Below are positions 9,535-18,986 of a DNA stretch of 64,000 nucleotides, in pieces; position 1 is the first letter of the stretch; the number at the start of each line of letters is the position of its first letter. Location of the stretch: NCBI GenBank assembly GCA_003150755.1, contig QAMT01000013.1, positions 62,001 to 126,000 on the forward strand, in the 5' to 3' direction. Source of the stretch: Phascolarctobacterium sp. (GTDB lineage Bacteria; Bacillota; Negativicutes; Acidaminococcales; Acidaminococcaceae). The translations under genes were made by a program, and so were the position numbers. The notes beneath the pieces are model-generated. The model ran no database searches and was not told the origin of the DNA. It saw only the letters and a program-made list of their open reading frames with translations.

Positions 9535-10314
9535 TTATTTCTTCACTTCACCGAACCAGGTTTGGTAAATCTTGTCATATTCGCCGTCTTTTTTCAGCTC
9601 AGCAAGGGCTTTGTTGATGTCTTCCAGCAATTTGGTGTTGTCTTTTTTAACGGCAATGCCATATTGTTCAGCTTCCATTACGTCGCCAACAGTTTTAGCA
9701 ACTTCGTTGCCGCCCTGTGCCAGATAATAGCCGATAACCGGGCTGTCGTTGATAACAGCGTCAACGCCGCCGTTAGTCAGTTCCATAGCGGATTCGGTGT
9801 TGGTGTTGAACTCGGTAACAACTGCGCCTTCAACGCTGTGTGCTTTAGCAGCGCCGGTAGTGCCGATTTGTGCGGCAATGCGTTTGCCTTTCAGGTCGTC
9901 AATGCTTTTGATATCGTTATTGTCTTTTTTAACCATAACGATAAGACCGGAAGTATAATACGGGTCAGACATGCCGACAGCCTGTTTTCTCTCGTCGGTA
10001 ATGCTCATGCCGGCAATGGCAACATCAATGTTGCCGGTGTTCAAAGCCGGGATAAGTGCATCAAAACCCATATTGGCAATTTCTACTTTATAACCTAATT
10101 TTGCACCGATGGCACGGATTAAATCCATATCAAAGCCGGACAGCTTGTCGGAACCTTCCTCCTGAAACTCAAACGGAGCAAAAGTCGGCTCGGTAGCTAC
10201 GCGCAAAACCTTCGGAGCGTCAGCAGCCTTGCTTTCTTCCTTGCCGCCGCAGCCTGAAACTGCCATAGCTACAAGCATCAGTGCAGCCATCATAAACACT
10301 AAGAATTTTTTCAT
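9535..10314 (-). CDS. Polar amino-acid binding lipoprotein (copy 1)
   Basis: About 259 aa from ATG 10312-10314, placed 8 nt after GGAGG; earlier in-frame starts overlap that site. The lipoprotein signal is MKKFLVFMMAALMLVAMAVSGC with the lipobox cysteine at residue 22. SBP_bac_3 family landmarks are FAPFEFQEEGSDKLSGFDMDL, IDVAIAGMSITDERK, LKGKRIAAQIGTTGA and the C-terminal DKIYQTWFGE. It captures an amino acid for the GlnP/GlnQ proteins. It is strikingly similar along its length to the next gene upstream (10427-11197), so this is a tandem duplication. Confidence 0.9.
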   Translation of the reverse strand: MKKFLVFMMAALMLVAMAVSGCGGKEESKAADAPKVLRVATEPTFAPFEFQEEGSDKLSGFDMDLIRAIGAKLGYKVEIANMGFDALIPALNTGNIDVAIAGMSITDERKQAVGMSDPYYTSGLIVMVKKDNNDIKSIDDLKGKRIAAQIGTTGAAKAHSVEGAVVTEFNTNTESAMELTNGGVDAVINDSPVIGYYLAQGGNEVAKTVGDVMEAEQYGIAVKKDNTKLLEDINKALAELKKDGEYDKIYQTWFGEVKK

Positions 10315-10426
10315 AAACATAACCTCCAACCGCATAATTTTACAAAACTTTCATCTGTTAAAATATTATAGCTCTAAAATAGCGGTTAAGCAACAAAAAG
10401 TTTGCAAAAAGCTGCATAAAAAATCA

Positions 10427-11197
10427 TTATTTCGCTTCGCCAAACCATTTATTATAAATCTTATCAAACTCGCCGTTTGCCTTAAGCTCGTTCAAGGCTT
10501 TGTTTATTTCAGCAGCAAGTTTGTCGTTGCCTTTTTTAACAGCAATGCCGTAATCCTCGGCATTCAGCACATCGCCGACTGTTTTGGCATATTCGCTGCC
10601 GCCCTGCGCCAAAAAGTATTTTAATACAGGGGCATCGTTGATAACAGCGTCAGCCGCACCGTTTTTCATCTCCAGCACTGCGCTGCCGTTATCATTAAAA
10701 GCAGTAACCTTTGCACCCTCAACTTTTTCAGCACGGAAAGCACCGGTAGTGCCAATCTGCACGGCAATACGTTTGCCTTTCAGGTCATCAATGCTCTTAA
10801 TATCATTGTTATCTTTCGGAACCATTACAAGTAAACCGGATTTATAATACGGGTCAGAAAAAATTACCTGCTGCTTGCGCTCCTCGGTAATGCTCATACC
10901 GGCCAGCGCAACATCAATGTTATCAGCCTGCAAAGCAGGGATTAAAGCGTCAAAGCCCATTGCGCTGATTTCTACCTTGTAGCCAAGCTGCTTGCCGATA
11001 GCGCGGATTAAATCCATGTCAAAGCCTGTCAGTTCCTCAGAATTTTCTGCCTGCATCTCAAACGGCGCAAATGAAGGCTCCGTACCGACACGCATAATTT
11101 TTTCTCCGCCTGCTTTCTCCTCATTGCCGCCGCAGCCTGCCGTAACAAGCGCCAGTGCCAGCATGGCGGTCATCAATAATGCTAAGAATTTTTTCAT
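10427..11197 (-). CDS. Polar amino-acid binding lipoprotein (copy 2)
   Basis: About 256 aa from ATG 11195-11197, 8 nt after GGAGGGGG. Signal MKKFLALLMTAMLALALVTAGC ends at the lipobox cysteine. It has the same landmarks as copy 1 (SFAPFEMQAENSEELTGFDMDL, IDVALAGMSITEERK, LKGKRIAVQIGTTGA, DKIYNKWFGE) but differs at many positions in the second lobe, so the two copies may bind different amino acids while sharing one permease and ATPase. It is the first gene of the operon, 112 bp before copy 1, behind its own promoter. Confidence 0.9.
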   Translation of the reverse strand: MKKFLALLMTAMLALALVTAGCGGNEEKAGGEKIMRVGTEPSFAPFEMQAENSEELTGFDMDLIRAIGKQLGYKVEISAMGFDALIPALQADNIDVALAGMSITEERKQQVIFSDPYYKSGLLVMVPKDNNDIKSIDDLKGKRIAVQIGTTGAFRAEKVEGAKVTAFNDNGSAVLEMKNGAADAVINDAPVLKYFLAQGGSEYAKTVGDVLNAEDYGIAVKKGNDKLAAEINKALNELKANGEFDKIYNKWFGEAK

Positions 11198-11248
11198 CAG
11201 GTTATCCCCCTCCAGTATCTGCCCCAAGGCAATGTTATAATAATGTAT

Positions 11249-11277
11249 ATTATAAAACTAAAAGCCTTTCTGCACAA
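11249..11277 (-). promoter_or_regulatory. Promoter of the amino-acid ABC operon
   Basis: Minus strand TTGTGC (11272-11277), 17-bp spacer, TATAAT (11249-11254), about 45 nt before the ribosome site of the first binding-protein gene. The -35 box lies within the terminator loop and stem of the upstream structured RNA, so the two units are packed back to front. Confidence 0.6.
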
Positions 11278-11300
11278 GCAAAATTATGCAAAAAAGGCTA
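11261..11300 (-). terminator. Intrinsic terminator of the 11.3-11.5 kb structured RNA
   Basis: Minus strand AGCCTTTTTTGCA (11287-11299), 12-nt loop, TGCAGAAAGGCT (11263-11274), then TTTAGTTTTATA. It terminates the upstream small RNA before the amino-acid ABC promoter. Confidence 0.65.
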
Positions 11301-11322
11301 ATTTTTATAAAATAAAGCAACT

Positions 11323-11521
11323 CAGCTGACCTGGTCTTCGCCCCCACACCCGCCTGCCGGAGGGTTCGCTCCTAAGCATCTTGCTCCCCACTACTACCCC
11401 TCTCGCTTTTCGCGGCAGGACTTACTTCTAAGCTGCGCCGTGCTCACAGTAAATTTTTACTGCTTACGTGGATCGTTTTGCCCGCAACTGGCATCGACTT
11501 GCAACCACAGACCTGAGCTGC
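11323..11521 (-). ncRNA. Structured small RNA of unknown class (about 200 nt)
   Basis: No ORF covers this stretch. On the minus strand the ends pair (CAGCT/AGCTG and GGTCT/AGACC). Inside are clean hairpins: CAGTAAA-AA-TTTACTG, and CGGC-GCAG-CTTA / TAAG-TC-CTGC-CG. Smaller ones include TGCC/GGCA and AGCA/TGCT. A promoter (TTGCAA-16-TATAAT) ends 6-7 nt before the 5' pairing arm and a terminator follows 24 nt after the 3' arm, so it is an independent transcript. I do not recognise the family: it lacks RNase P, tmRNA, SRP, lysine-riboswitch and T-box core motifs. 6S-like RNA and the raiA-type RNA (hpf/raiA lies 3.4 kb downstream on the same strand) are candidates to test. Confidence 0.65.
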
Positions 11522-11527
11522 ATTATA

Positions 11528-11555
11528 ATTATATCCGTTAGTAAAAATTTTGCAA
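11528..11555 (-). promoter_or_regulatory. Promoter of the structured small RNA
   Basis: Minus strand TTGCAA (11550-11555), 16-bp spacer, TATAAT (11528-11533). The predicted start is a G at about 11521, immediately before the 5' arm of the RNA closing stem. A second TATAAT directly abuts it downstream (11522-11527). Confidence 0.65.
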
Positions 11556-11590
11556 GCCCTGCGGCGATAAAAAAATTATAAAATTGCCCT

Positions 11591-11618
11591 TTGATATTTT
11601 GCCGTGTTGTAGTATACT
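11591..11618 (+). promoter_or_regulatory. Promoter of the HD-GYP gene
   Basis: TTGATA (11591-11596), 16-bp spacer, TATACT (11613-11618), about 50 bp before the start codon. Confidence 0.5.
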
Positions 11619-11668
11619 ATTATGTGCGAGATTTGATTGGACGGATTTTAATTTAGGATGGTTGTTTT

Positions 11669-12274
11669 ATGATTGCTTTACCTCAGGTATTGGATTTTCC
11701 AAAAGAAAATAACATACGCGAAATATGCAATTCGCTTTTGACGCTGCTGCAAAAGAAAGATACGGCGCTGTATCTACACAGCCAGCAGGTTGCCAACTAT
11801 TCTGCCTGCATTGCGGCAAAACTGGGCCTGCCTGCGGCAGAAATTGCCTCCATTAAAAGCGCGGCGCTGCTGCATGACATCGGCCATCTTTCCGTACCCA
11901 ATGCAATTTTAAAAAAATCGCCGTATTTAAGCACACGCGAAATGGCAACCTACAAAAGGCACTGCCAGGCAGGTGCGAGCATTTTGGAAAACATTCCGGA
12001 GTTCAACCATATCATTGATATAATTTACAGCCATCACGAAAAATGGGACGGCACCGGTTACCCCAAGCGTTTAAAGGGCGTAAACATACCGCTTGGCGCG
12101 CGCATAATCGCCGTAGCCAACTATTATGACCGCATCGTAAACCCCTGCACCCATTACTGGCAAAAAACGCCGTTAGAAGCAATTAAAGAGATGAAGGATA
12201 AATCCGGTACTGACTTTGACCCCAACGTTGTAAGGGCATTTTTAGAATCTATAATCCCTTGTAAAATAAAATAA
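11669..12274 (+). CDS. Stand-alone HD-GYP domain phosphohydrolase
   Basis: 201 aa, consisting almost only of an HD-GYP domain. Metal ligands are visible: YLHSQQVANYS (first His), ALLHDIGHLSVPNAIL (HD motif, residues about 71-86), YKRHCQAG, and the diagnostic SHHEKWDGTGYPKRLKG (HHE plus GYP). Complete domains of this kind hydrolyse cyclic-di-GMP to pGpG or GMP; there is no receiver, PAS or membrane segment, so any sensing must come from a partner. ATG follows AGGATGG by 7 nt. The gene is monocistronic on the plus strand, with its own promoter and a strong terminator. Activity on c-di-GMP is inferred from the motifs. Confidence 0.85.
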   Translation: MIALPQVLDFPKENNIREICNSLLTLLQKKDTALYLHSQQVANYSACIAAKLGLPAAEIASIKSAALLHDIGHLSVPNAILKKSPYLSTREMATYKRHCQAGASILENIPEFNHIIDIIYSHHEKWDGTGYPKRLKGVNIPLGARIIAVANYYDRIVNPCTHYWQKTPLEAIKEMKDKSGTDFDPNVVRAFLESIIPCKIK

Positions 12275-12287
12275 CAAACATAAGCAT

Positions 12288-12334
12288 AACAGCCTATTAT
12301 TTGCGTTTGTAAATAATAGGCTGTTGTTGTTTTT
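12288..12334 (+). terminator. Terminator after the HD-GYP gene
   Basis: Perfect 15-bp stem AACAGCCTATTATTT / AAATAATAGGCTGTT (12288-12302, 12311-12325) followed by GTTGTTTTT. Confidence 0.9.
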
Positions 12335-12360
12335 AAATGTTATACCAGGCATAACGTACA

Positions 12361-12388
12361 AATCCCCGATACAGACGTACCGGGGATT
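12361..12388 (-). terminator. Terminator after secF (possibly bidirectional)
   Basis: 8-bp stem AATCCCCG / CGGGGATT with a 12-nt loop, between the convergent HD-GYP gene and secF. The T-rich tail is better on the plus strand than on the minus strand, so it may serve both. Confidence 0.6.
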
Positions 12389-12406
12389 TTGATTTTTATT
12401 GAATTT

Positions 12407-13297
12407 TTATGCCTGTACTGTTTTGTGGTTTTTGCGTTCGCGCATTTTAATCCACATCGGGCCTGCCAGGCAAATGGAGGTATAACCGCCGCTGGCAAAA
12501 CCGACAAGCATAGCAAACATAAAGTTATGAATTGTTGCGCCGCCGTACAGGAAGATTACCAATACCGCAAAAAGTGCGGTAGATTCCGTGTAAACGGTAC
12601 GGGTCATGCACTGCCAGATACTGGTTTCAACAAGTTCTTCCAGGCCTTCGCTGCGGCGGTGCAATTTAAGGTTTTCACGGATACGGTCGAAAATAACAAC
12701 CGTGCCGTTAATAGAAAAACCTACTACTGTCAAAAGTGCCGCTACAAAGGAAGAATCCAGTTCCATCTGGAAGAAGGAAAAATAACTGATAGTTACAAAA
12801 ACGTCGATAACGAGTGCCGCTACCGCCGCTACCGCAAAATTGAATTCAAAACGGTAGGTAATGTAAACAATCATCAGCAGCCACGAAAGCACAACCGCCA
12901 TTGCGGCCTGCTCAATCAGTTCTTCACCGATTGTTGCGCCGATATTTTCCATGCGGTTAATCTGATAATCGCCAACCTGGGTTTTGATATCGTTAATCGC
13001 TGCGCGCAGTTCTTCGTCCTCTACAAGGCCGGTACGGATAAGCACGCTTTTGGATTTTTCGTTATCGGTACTGTTTTCCAACTGGATAATGCTGTTGCCC
13101 ATGCCATGCTGGCTTAAAACATCACGCACCTGCGCAACGGTAACTTCCTGGGTAAAGGTTAAATCGACTATACTGCCGCCGGTAAAATCAATGCCCATGT
13201 TAAAGCCGCGGGTAAAAACGGAGATAACGCCGATAAAAAGTACCAGCAAGGTCAGCCCCATAAAATATTTAAAATGCTTTACAATCGGAAATCTCAT
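12407..13297 (-). CDS. secF: Protein translocase subunit SecF
   Basis: 296 aa, six predicted membrane helices with one large periplasmic loop after the first (residues 30-130). Family marks are the FNMGIDFTGGSIVDLTF segment and the C-terminal SINGTVVIFDRIREN and STALFAVLVIFLYGG blocks. SecDF uses the proton or sodium gradient to complete preprotein export. Its ATG overlaps the secD stop codon (TAATG, 1 bp), so the pair is translationally coupled. Confidence 0.96.
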   Translation of the reverse strand: MRFPIVKHFKYFMGLTLLVLFIGVISVFTRGFNMGIDFTGGSIVDLTFTQEVTVAQVRDVLSQHGMGNSIIQLENSTDNEKSKSVLIRTGLVEDEELRAAINDIKTQVGDYQINRMENIGATIGEELIEQAAMAVVLSWLLMIVYITYRFEFNFAVAAVAALVIDVFVTISYFSFFQMELDSSFVAALLTVVGFSINGTVVIFDRIRENLKLHRRSEGLEELVETSIWQCMTRTVYTESTALFAVLVIFLYGGATIHNFMFAMLVGFASGGYTSICLAGPMWIKMRERKNHKTVQA

Positions 13298-14529
13298 TAT
13301 TTAGCCGCCTCCTTTTTAGGATATTTAACTCCGTAAAGGAAGCCGTTTTTAGTAAGATTGCTTGCCAGTAAAAAGCCCATCAGGAATTTTGTTACCGTGA
13401 TGGCGGTAAACATACTCAGCACAACGCCAAGGCCCAGCGTTACGGCAAAGCCTCTGATAGGGCCGGTGCCCAAATAGAACAAGATTACGGCTGCAATCAG
13501 CGTAGTAATGTTAGAGTCGAAAATCGTAACAAACGCACGCGAGAAGCCTTTATCCATCGCACTGCGCAGGGTTTTGCCTGCGGCGACTTCTTCTTTGAAG
13601 TGCTCAAAAATAAGCACGTTGGCGTCAATCGCCATGGCTATGGATAAGATAATGCCCGCTATGCCTGGTAGTGTTAACGTAGCATCAAGATAACGCATGA
13701 TTAACAGCAAAAGCATTACATACAATAACAGTGCAATATCTGCCACAATACCAGGAATACGGTAGAACAGCAACATAAAGATAAATATGCCTGCAATAGC
13801 AATGGAGAACGCAACAACGCTCTTTTCTTTAGAGTCCTGGCCTAAGGTCGGGCCAACGGTACGGTTTTCCATTACTTCAATCTTAACAGGCAGCGAGCCG
13901 CTGCGCAGCAAAATTGCCAGATGCTCTGCTTCTTCCATAGTACGCGAGCCGGAAATCTGTGCTTTGCCGCCGGTAATTGCTTCCTGTACAACAGGGCTGG
14001 TCAGCACTTCGCCGTCCAGCAAAATGCTGATTGGGCGGCCGATGTTGCGGGCTGTTAAATCAGCAAACTTAGCGCCGCCTTCATCGGTAAATTCCAAACC
14101 TACAACCGACTGGTTTCCGCCGGTCATCTGTGCGCGCGCGTCGCGCAAATCCTTGCCTGTCAGAACGGTTGTGCCGTTAACGTCCTTAAACTCCAGCATT
14201 GCGGTACGGCCCAGCATTTTAATAGCCTGGTCCGGGTCTTTGATGCCCGGCAACTCTACAATAATGCGGTCCTTGCCCTGACGCTGGATAACAGGTTCGG
14301 TCAGGCCCAGTTCGTTGACACGTCTTTCAATAATTTTTACAGTTCTGTTTAAAGCATCGTCATCAATCTTCGCTTCCGGCGTTTCTACCGCCTGCAGCAC
14401 AACGTGCGTGCCGCCCTGAAGGTCGAGGCCCTGCTTGATGGAATTAGCCAGCGGCTGGATATACATGATAAAACCGCCGATAATAGCCAATGAGATGATC
14501 AGAAATTTGCCGAATTCATTCCATCTCAA
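13297..14529 (-). CDS. secD: Protein translocase subunit SecD
   Basis: 410 aa. The N-terminal helix is followed by the SecD motif GLDLQGGTHVVLQ (residues 35-47), the periplasmic P1 domain, then the membrane bundle with GTGPIRGFAVTLGLGVVLSMFTAI and AIDANVLIFEHFKEE. It works with SecF to pull preproteins out on the far side of the inner membrane. Located 33 bp after the 5-formyl-THF cyclo-ligase gene in a long housekeeping operon. Confidence 0.96.
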   Translation of the reverse strand: MRWNEFGKFLIISLAIIGGFIMYIQPLANSIKQGLDLQGGTHVVLQAVETPEAKIDDDALNRTVKIIERRVNELGLTEPVIQRQGKDRIIVELPGIKDPDQAIKMLGRTAMLEFKDVNGTTVLTGKDLRDARAQMTGGNQSVVGLEFTDEGGAKFADLTARNIGRPISILLDGEVLTSPVVQEAITGGKAQISGSRTMEEAEHLAILLRSGSLPVKIEVMENRTVGPTLGQDSKEKSVVAFSIAIAGIFIFMLLFYRIPGIVADIALLLYVMLLLLIMRYLDATLTLPGIAGIILSIAMAIDANVLIFEHFKEEVAAGKTLRSAMDKGFSRAFVTIFDSNITTLIAAVILFYLGTGPIRGFAVTLGLGVVLSMFTAITVTKFLMGFLLASNLTKNGFLYGVKYPKKEAAK

Positions 14530-14562
14530 AATTATTGCCCCCTTTATTCTTTTTTATCTAAA

Positions 14563-15123
14563 TTACCTGCATTTTGCTGCCTGCGATTCGGTGATGAGAA
14601 AATCTATTTTTTCATCATGCTCATCGCAGATAATCTTTTCCCGCAGCAAAATATCGTAAGTAATACCCGTTTTAACGGCATTGCGGCAGTCCTTCAAAAA
14701 ACGGTCGTAGAAGCCTGCGCCCATGCCGATGCGCCCGCCGGATAAATCAAAACCAAGGCCCGGCACCAGCACCAAATCAATGTCTTGCGGCGTAATAACA
14801 GGTGCGTCCTGCGCCGCCGTGCGGATACCGTAAGCGCCAACGGCAACATCAGCCCATGTTTTAAGCTGCACTGCCTGCATGGTATGCGGCCCGGTAATAA
14901 ACGGTACGCACACGGTTTTGCCTTTTTGCAGGGCATCGGTAATAACAGCGTCAATGTTTACTTCGTTGCCGAATGCCAGATAGGCCATTACAACCTGCGC
15001 ATCGCGGTAAATGCTGCCAGCCGTTATTTTTTGGCAAATGCTTGCGCTTTTAGCCGCCACTTCTGCCTTAGAAAGCCGATTGCGCAAAGATTTAAGCTCT
15101 TTGCGCAATTGTTTTTTATCCAT
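14563..15123 (-). CDS. 5-formyltetrahydrofolate cyclo-ligase
   Basis: 186 aa, a typical length for the family. It converts 5-formyl-THF to 5,10-methenyl-THF with ATP. Recognised by the N-terminal basic helix MDKKQLRKELKSLRNRLS and the C-terminal nucleotide and folate-binding block LVLVPGLGFDLSGGRIGMG followed by AGFYDRFL. It sits between yajC and secD (3 bp and 33 bp gaps), an unusual passenger in an otherwise export and tRNA-modification operon, probably cotranscribed. Confidence 0.9.
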   Translation of the reverse strand: MDKKQLRKELKSLRNRLSKAEVAAKSASICQKITAGSIYRDAQVVMAYLAFGNEVNIDAVITDALQKGKTVCVPFITGPHTMQAVQLKTWADVAVGAYGIRTAAQDAPVITPQDIDLVLVPGLGFDLSGGRIGMGAGFYDRFLKDCRNAVKTGITYDILLREKIICDEHDEKIDFLITESQAAKCR

Positions 15124-15125
15124 TA

Positions 15126-15428
15126 TTACTTTTCAAGCAGTTCCTGCTTAGCAGGGTCCTGATAAGCGCTGATAGCGGTACGCAGAAATTCTACTTCTAC
15201 GTTTTCGCAAACTTTAAGCACAACCTTCTTTTCGCTGACACGGGTAATAGTACCGTACATACCGCCTACGGTAACAACCTTGTCGCCTTTCTTCAAAGCT
15301 TCAAGCATGCGCTGTCTTTTCTTTTCTTCTTTTTTATGCGGCCTGTCAATCATCCACCAAAAGATAAATGCCAAAATTAAAAATGGCCAGACGCCGCTTA
15401 AGAAAGACATGATACTAAAACCTTCCAT
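15126..15428 (-). CDS. yajC: Preprotein translocase accessory subunit YajC
   Basis: 100 aa. One N-terminal membrane helix (residues 9-26, LSGVWPFLILAFIFWWMI), then the RPHKKEEKKRQRMLEALKKGDKVVTVGGMYG motif region characteristic of YajC. It binds the SecDF complex. ATG 15426-15428 follows AGGAGG by 7 nt. It lies between tgt and the secDF genes, as in many bacteria (tgt-yajC-secD-secF). Confidence 0.95.
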   Translation of the reverse strand: MEGFSIMSFLSGVWPFLILAFIFWWMIDRPHKKEEKKRQRMLEALKKGDKVVTVGGMYGTITRVSEKKVVLKVCENVEVEFLRTAISAYQDPAKQELLEK

Positions 15429-15496
15429 TGGCTTACCTCCTCGACTAGCTACTATAATCTTTATTTTAATTTATTTGCGTCAAAATAGCAAGTTTT

Positions 15497-16612
<1,116 letters not shown>

Positions 16613-16625
16613 TTACCTCCGTCAG

Positions 16626-17657
16626 TTATAAATGGTCGGTGATGAACATGGCATCACCAAACGAGAAGAAGCGGTATTTTTCGCGCACGGCTTCTTCGTA
16701 GGTTTTAAGCATGATTTCGCGCGTCGATAAGGTAGAAACCAGCATTAAAAGCGTGCTTTGCGGCAGATGGAAGTTGGTTACAAGCGCATCTACCATTTTA
16801 AATTTATAGCCGGGATAGATAAAAATATCAGTCCATGCCGCGCCTGGTTTTATAACGCCGTTGTTGGCCGTTGCCGCTGCTTCCAGCGTGCGCACTGCGG
16901 TTGTGCCGACGCTGACAATACGCCTGCCTGCGGCTTTGGCTTTGTTGATTGCGTCTGCCGCTTCCGGCGTGATAGTATAAAACTCCTTGTGCATGATATG
17001 GTCTTCGATGTTTTCCACGCTGACCGGGCGGAATGTGCCAAGCCCAATGTTAAGCGTAACAAAAACTTCTTCGCAGCCCATATCCTTTACCTTTTGCAGC
17101 AGCTCTTTGGTAAAATGCAAACCCGCAGTCGGTGCGGCTGCGCTGCCCTTGTCGCGGCTGTAAACAGTCTGGTAACGCTCTTTATCTTCAAGCTGCTTGG
17201 TAATATACGGCGGCAAAGGCGTTTCGCCCAGCCTGTCCAGAATTTCTTCAAACACGCCGTCAAATTTAAAACGCGCAATACGCCCGCCAAACTCGGTGTT
17301 ATCAATAATTTCGCAGCTTAAATCGTCGCTGAACTTAATATTAGCGCCGGTGCGCAGGCGTTTGCCCGGACGCACCAAAACCTCCCAGTCCGTTGCGTTA
17401 AGGCGCGTCAGCAAAAACACTTCCGCCTTAGCGCCGGTATCCTTTACGCCGTGCAGACGTGCCGGAATAACGCGGGTATCATTAAATACCAGCAAATCAT
17501 CAGGGCGCAGGTAATTGGGCAAATCATAAAAATGACGGTGCTCAATTTTACCGGTGTCCTTATCCACCACCAGCAGGCGCGAATGGTCGCGCGGCTCCAT
17601 CGGTGTCTGCGCAATCAGCTCCTGCGGCAAATCATAATTAAAATCGCTTACTTGCAT
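16626..17657 (-). CDS. queA: S-adenosylmethionine:tRNA ribosyltransferase-isomerase
   Basis: 343 aa, complete. It moves the ribosyl part of SAM onto preQ1 in tRNA to form epoxyqueuosine. The N-terminus MQVSDFNYDLPQELIAQTP, FNDTRVIPARL, LVRPGKRL, AAPTAGLHFT and the NIGLGTFRPV block are all typical of the family. It lies 16 bp upstream of tgt, the enzyme acting just before it. Confidence 0.97.
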   Translation of the reverse strand: MQVSDFNYDLPQELIAQTPMEPRDHSRLLVVDKDTGKIEHRHFYDLPNYLRPDDLLVFNDTRVIPARLHGVKDTGAKAEVFLLTRLNATDWEVLVRPGKRLRTGANIKFSDDLSCEIIDNTEFGGRIARFKFDGVFEEILDRLGETPLPPYITKQLEDKERYQTVYSRDKGSAAAPTAGLHFTKELLQKVKDMGCEEVFVTLNIGLGTFRPVSVENIEDHIMHKEFYTITPEAADAINKAKAAGRRIVSVGTTAVRTLEAAATANNGVIKPGAAWTDIFIYPGYKFKMVDALVTNFHLPQSTLLMLVSTLSTREIMLKTYEEAVREKYRFFSFGDAMFITDHL

Positions 17658-17673
17658 TTGTTCTCCACACTTT

Positions 17674-18969
17674 TCAATAAATTTTTACTACATTGGTATT
17701 GCGGTAATAATAACGCAAAATTTCTTTATAATAACCGGCGGCATTACCCGCGTCGTTAGCCAGTTGGCGCGCGCCCCACAGGCTCAGTCCCAGTCCGCTG
17801 CCGCTGCCGCGCCCTTTAAAAATAACCTTTTCACCGTCCACGCCGCTGATAAGCTTAATCGTTTTGGCAATGCCGGTTTCAGTTTTTTCCTTATTTTTAA
17901 GTTCAATTTCTATTTCTTTACGGCCAATTTCCATGCCCAGGTAGTTTTCTATGGGCACATCAAGTTTATCCGGTATCGGCCGCGTAACCTCAATGGCAAA
18001 CAGCGTGCTTGGCAGCCCAAAAAGCTCCATTGCCCTTTCGGCAGGCACAATAATGCTGCCCTTATCGCCCGCAAAGCCAATCTGCAAAACGCGCCCCGTA
18101 TCCGTCCTGTCCGGCGCATCCGTCCCCATATCCGAAAGCTGGATACTGCCCAGTTTGCCGCAGTCATAGCCGCCGCGCACAAGGCCCGCCGTTATGTCCT
18201 TGGCTTCAAAACTGCGCTCCCATTTATATACCGGCGCATCACTGTCAAAATCCTTTACGCTGCGCAAATACGGCAAATAGCGCCCGATAACGTTTTCACT
18301 GTCTTCGGTATAGCCGCCGCTGCTTTCTGTGGTGTATGCGGCAATCAGGCTGCCGCCATAGGTTACAACCTCGCCGCGGGTAGCGTCAATCAGCTTGTTC
18401 AGCGGACGCTGCTCTCCGTCAATGCCGCTGTAAACAAAATTCTTTTCGCCTGCGCGGATGTCAAAATCAGGGTCGCTGCCGTTTTGAGCCACATACAGGG
18501 CATAAGTGCGCATGGCAACTGCCTGCGCCTTTAGCGCTTCATCCGGGAAATACGCCGGAACAGTGCGCCCCATGACGCTGTAAAGATATTCTTCGACCGG
18601 CAGCACATTGCGCACAACAAGGTTTTTGCCGCCGCGGCGCAACAAAATTTCTATATGCCCGCGGTATTCCCTGCCGTTGACTTTAATGTCGCTGCCTTCA
18701 ATAACGGCAACAGCGTCGCCAAAACTCATATCCTCCACGTTAAGCCTGTTATTGGCAGCGTTAAAATAATACTTGCCCGCCTTAAACATAAACTCGCGGC
18801 TGCTGCCGCCGCCATAAGCATGTGTTTTAACAGTAAAATCAGCCTCGCTGCTGATTTCTGCCGTAAACTGGTCTGCCACAAGGCCGACAGAAATTGTACC
18901 GGCAGCCTGTGCCGACGGCATACCGGCCAGCATCAGCAGGCACAGCAAAACGGCATATAAAATTCTCAT
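17674..18969 (-). CDS. SpoIID/LytB-domain protein
   Basis: 431 aa with an N-terminal signal peptide (MRILYAVLLCLLMLAGMPSAQA, cleavage near residue 22). The SpoIID domain runs from about residue 100: VVRNVLPVEEYLYSVMGRTVPAYFPDEALKAQAVAMRTYAL is diagnostic, and ESSGGYTED follows. SpoIID proteins are lytic transglycosylases acting on denuded glycan in sporulation; LytB-type homologues enhance amidases. In a Negativicute it may act in sporulation or in general cell-wall turnover, and the sequence does not decide. It sits between queH and queA in a housekeeping operon, behind an AAAGGAGG ribosome site. Confidence 0.85.
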   Translation of the reverse strand: MRILYAVLLCLLMLAGMPSAQAAGTISVGLVADQFTAEISSEADFTVKTHAYGGGSSREFMFKAGKYYFNAANNRLNVEDMSFGDAVAVIEGSDIKVNGREYRGHIEILLRRGGKNLVVRNVLPVEEYLYSVMGRTVPAYFPDEALKAQAVAMRTYALYVAQNGSDPDFDIRAGEKNFVYSGIDGEQRPLNKLIDATRGEVVTYGGSLIAAYTTESSGGYTEDSENVIGRYLPYLRSVKDFDSDAPVYKWERSFEAKDITAGLVRGGYDCGKLGSIQLSDMGTDAPDRTDTGRVLQIGFAGDKGSIIVPAERAMELFGLPSTLFAIEVTRPIPDKLDVPIENYLGMEIGRKEIEIELKNKEKTETGIAKTIKLISGVDGEKVIFKGRGSGSGLGLSLWGARQLANDAGNAAGYYKEILRYYYRNTNVVKIY

Positions 18970-18986
18970 CGGCTGCCTCCTTTCCG

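Noticed and set aside
11323..11521. Lysine riboswitch or T-box controlling the amino-acid ABC operon
   Set aside because: Core sequences of both are missing, and the RNA has its own terminator followed by a separate promoter for the operon, so it is not a leader in cis.
7348..11521. hpf and the structured RNA as one raiA-type locus
   Set aside because: Plausible but not supported enough to state: a four-gene ABC operon with its own promoter and terminator separates them, so it is kept only as a test.
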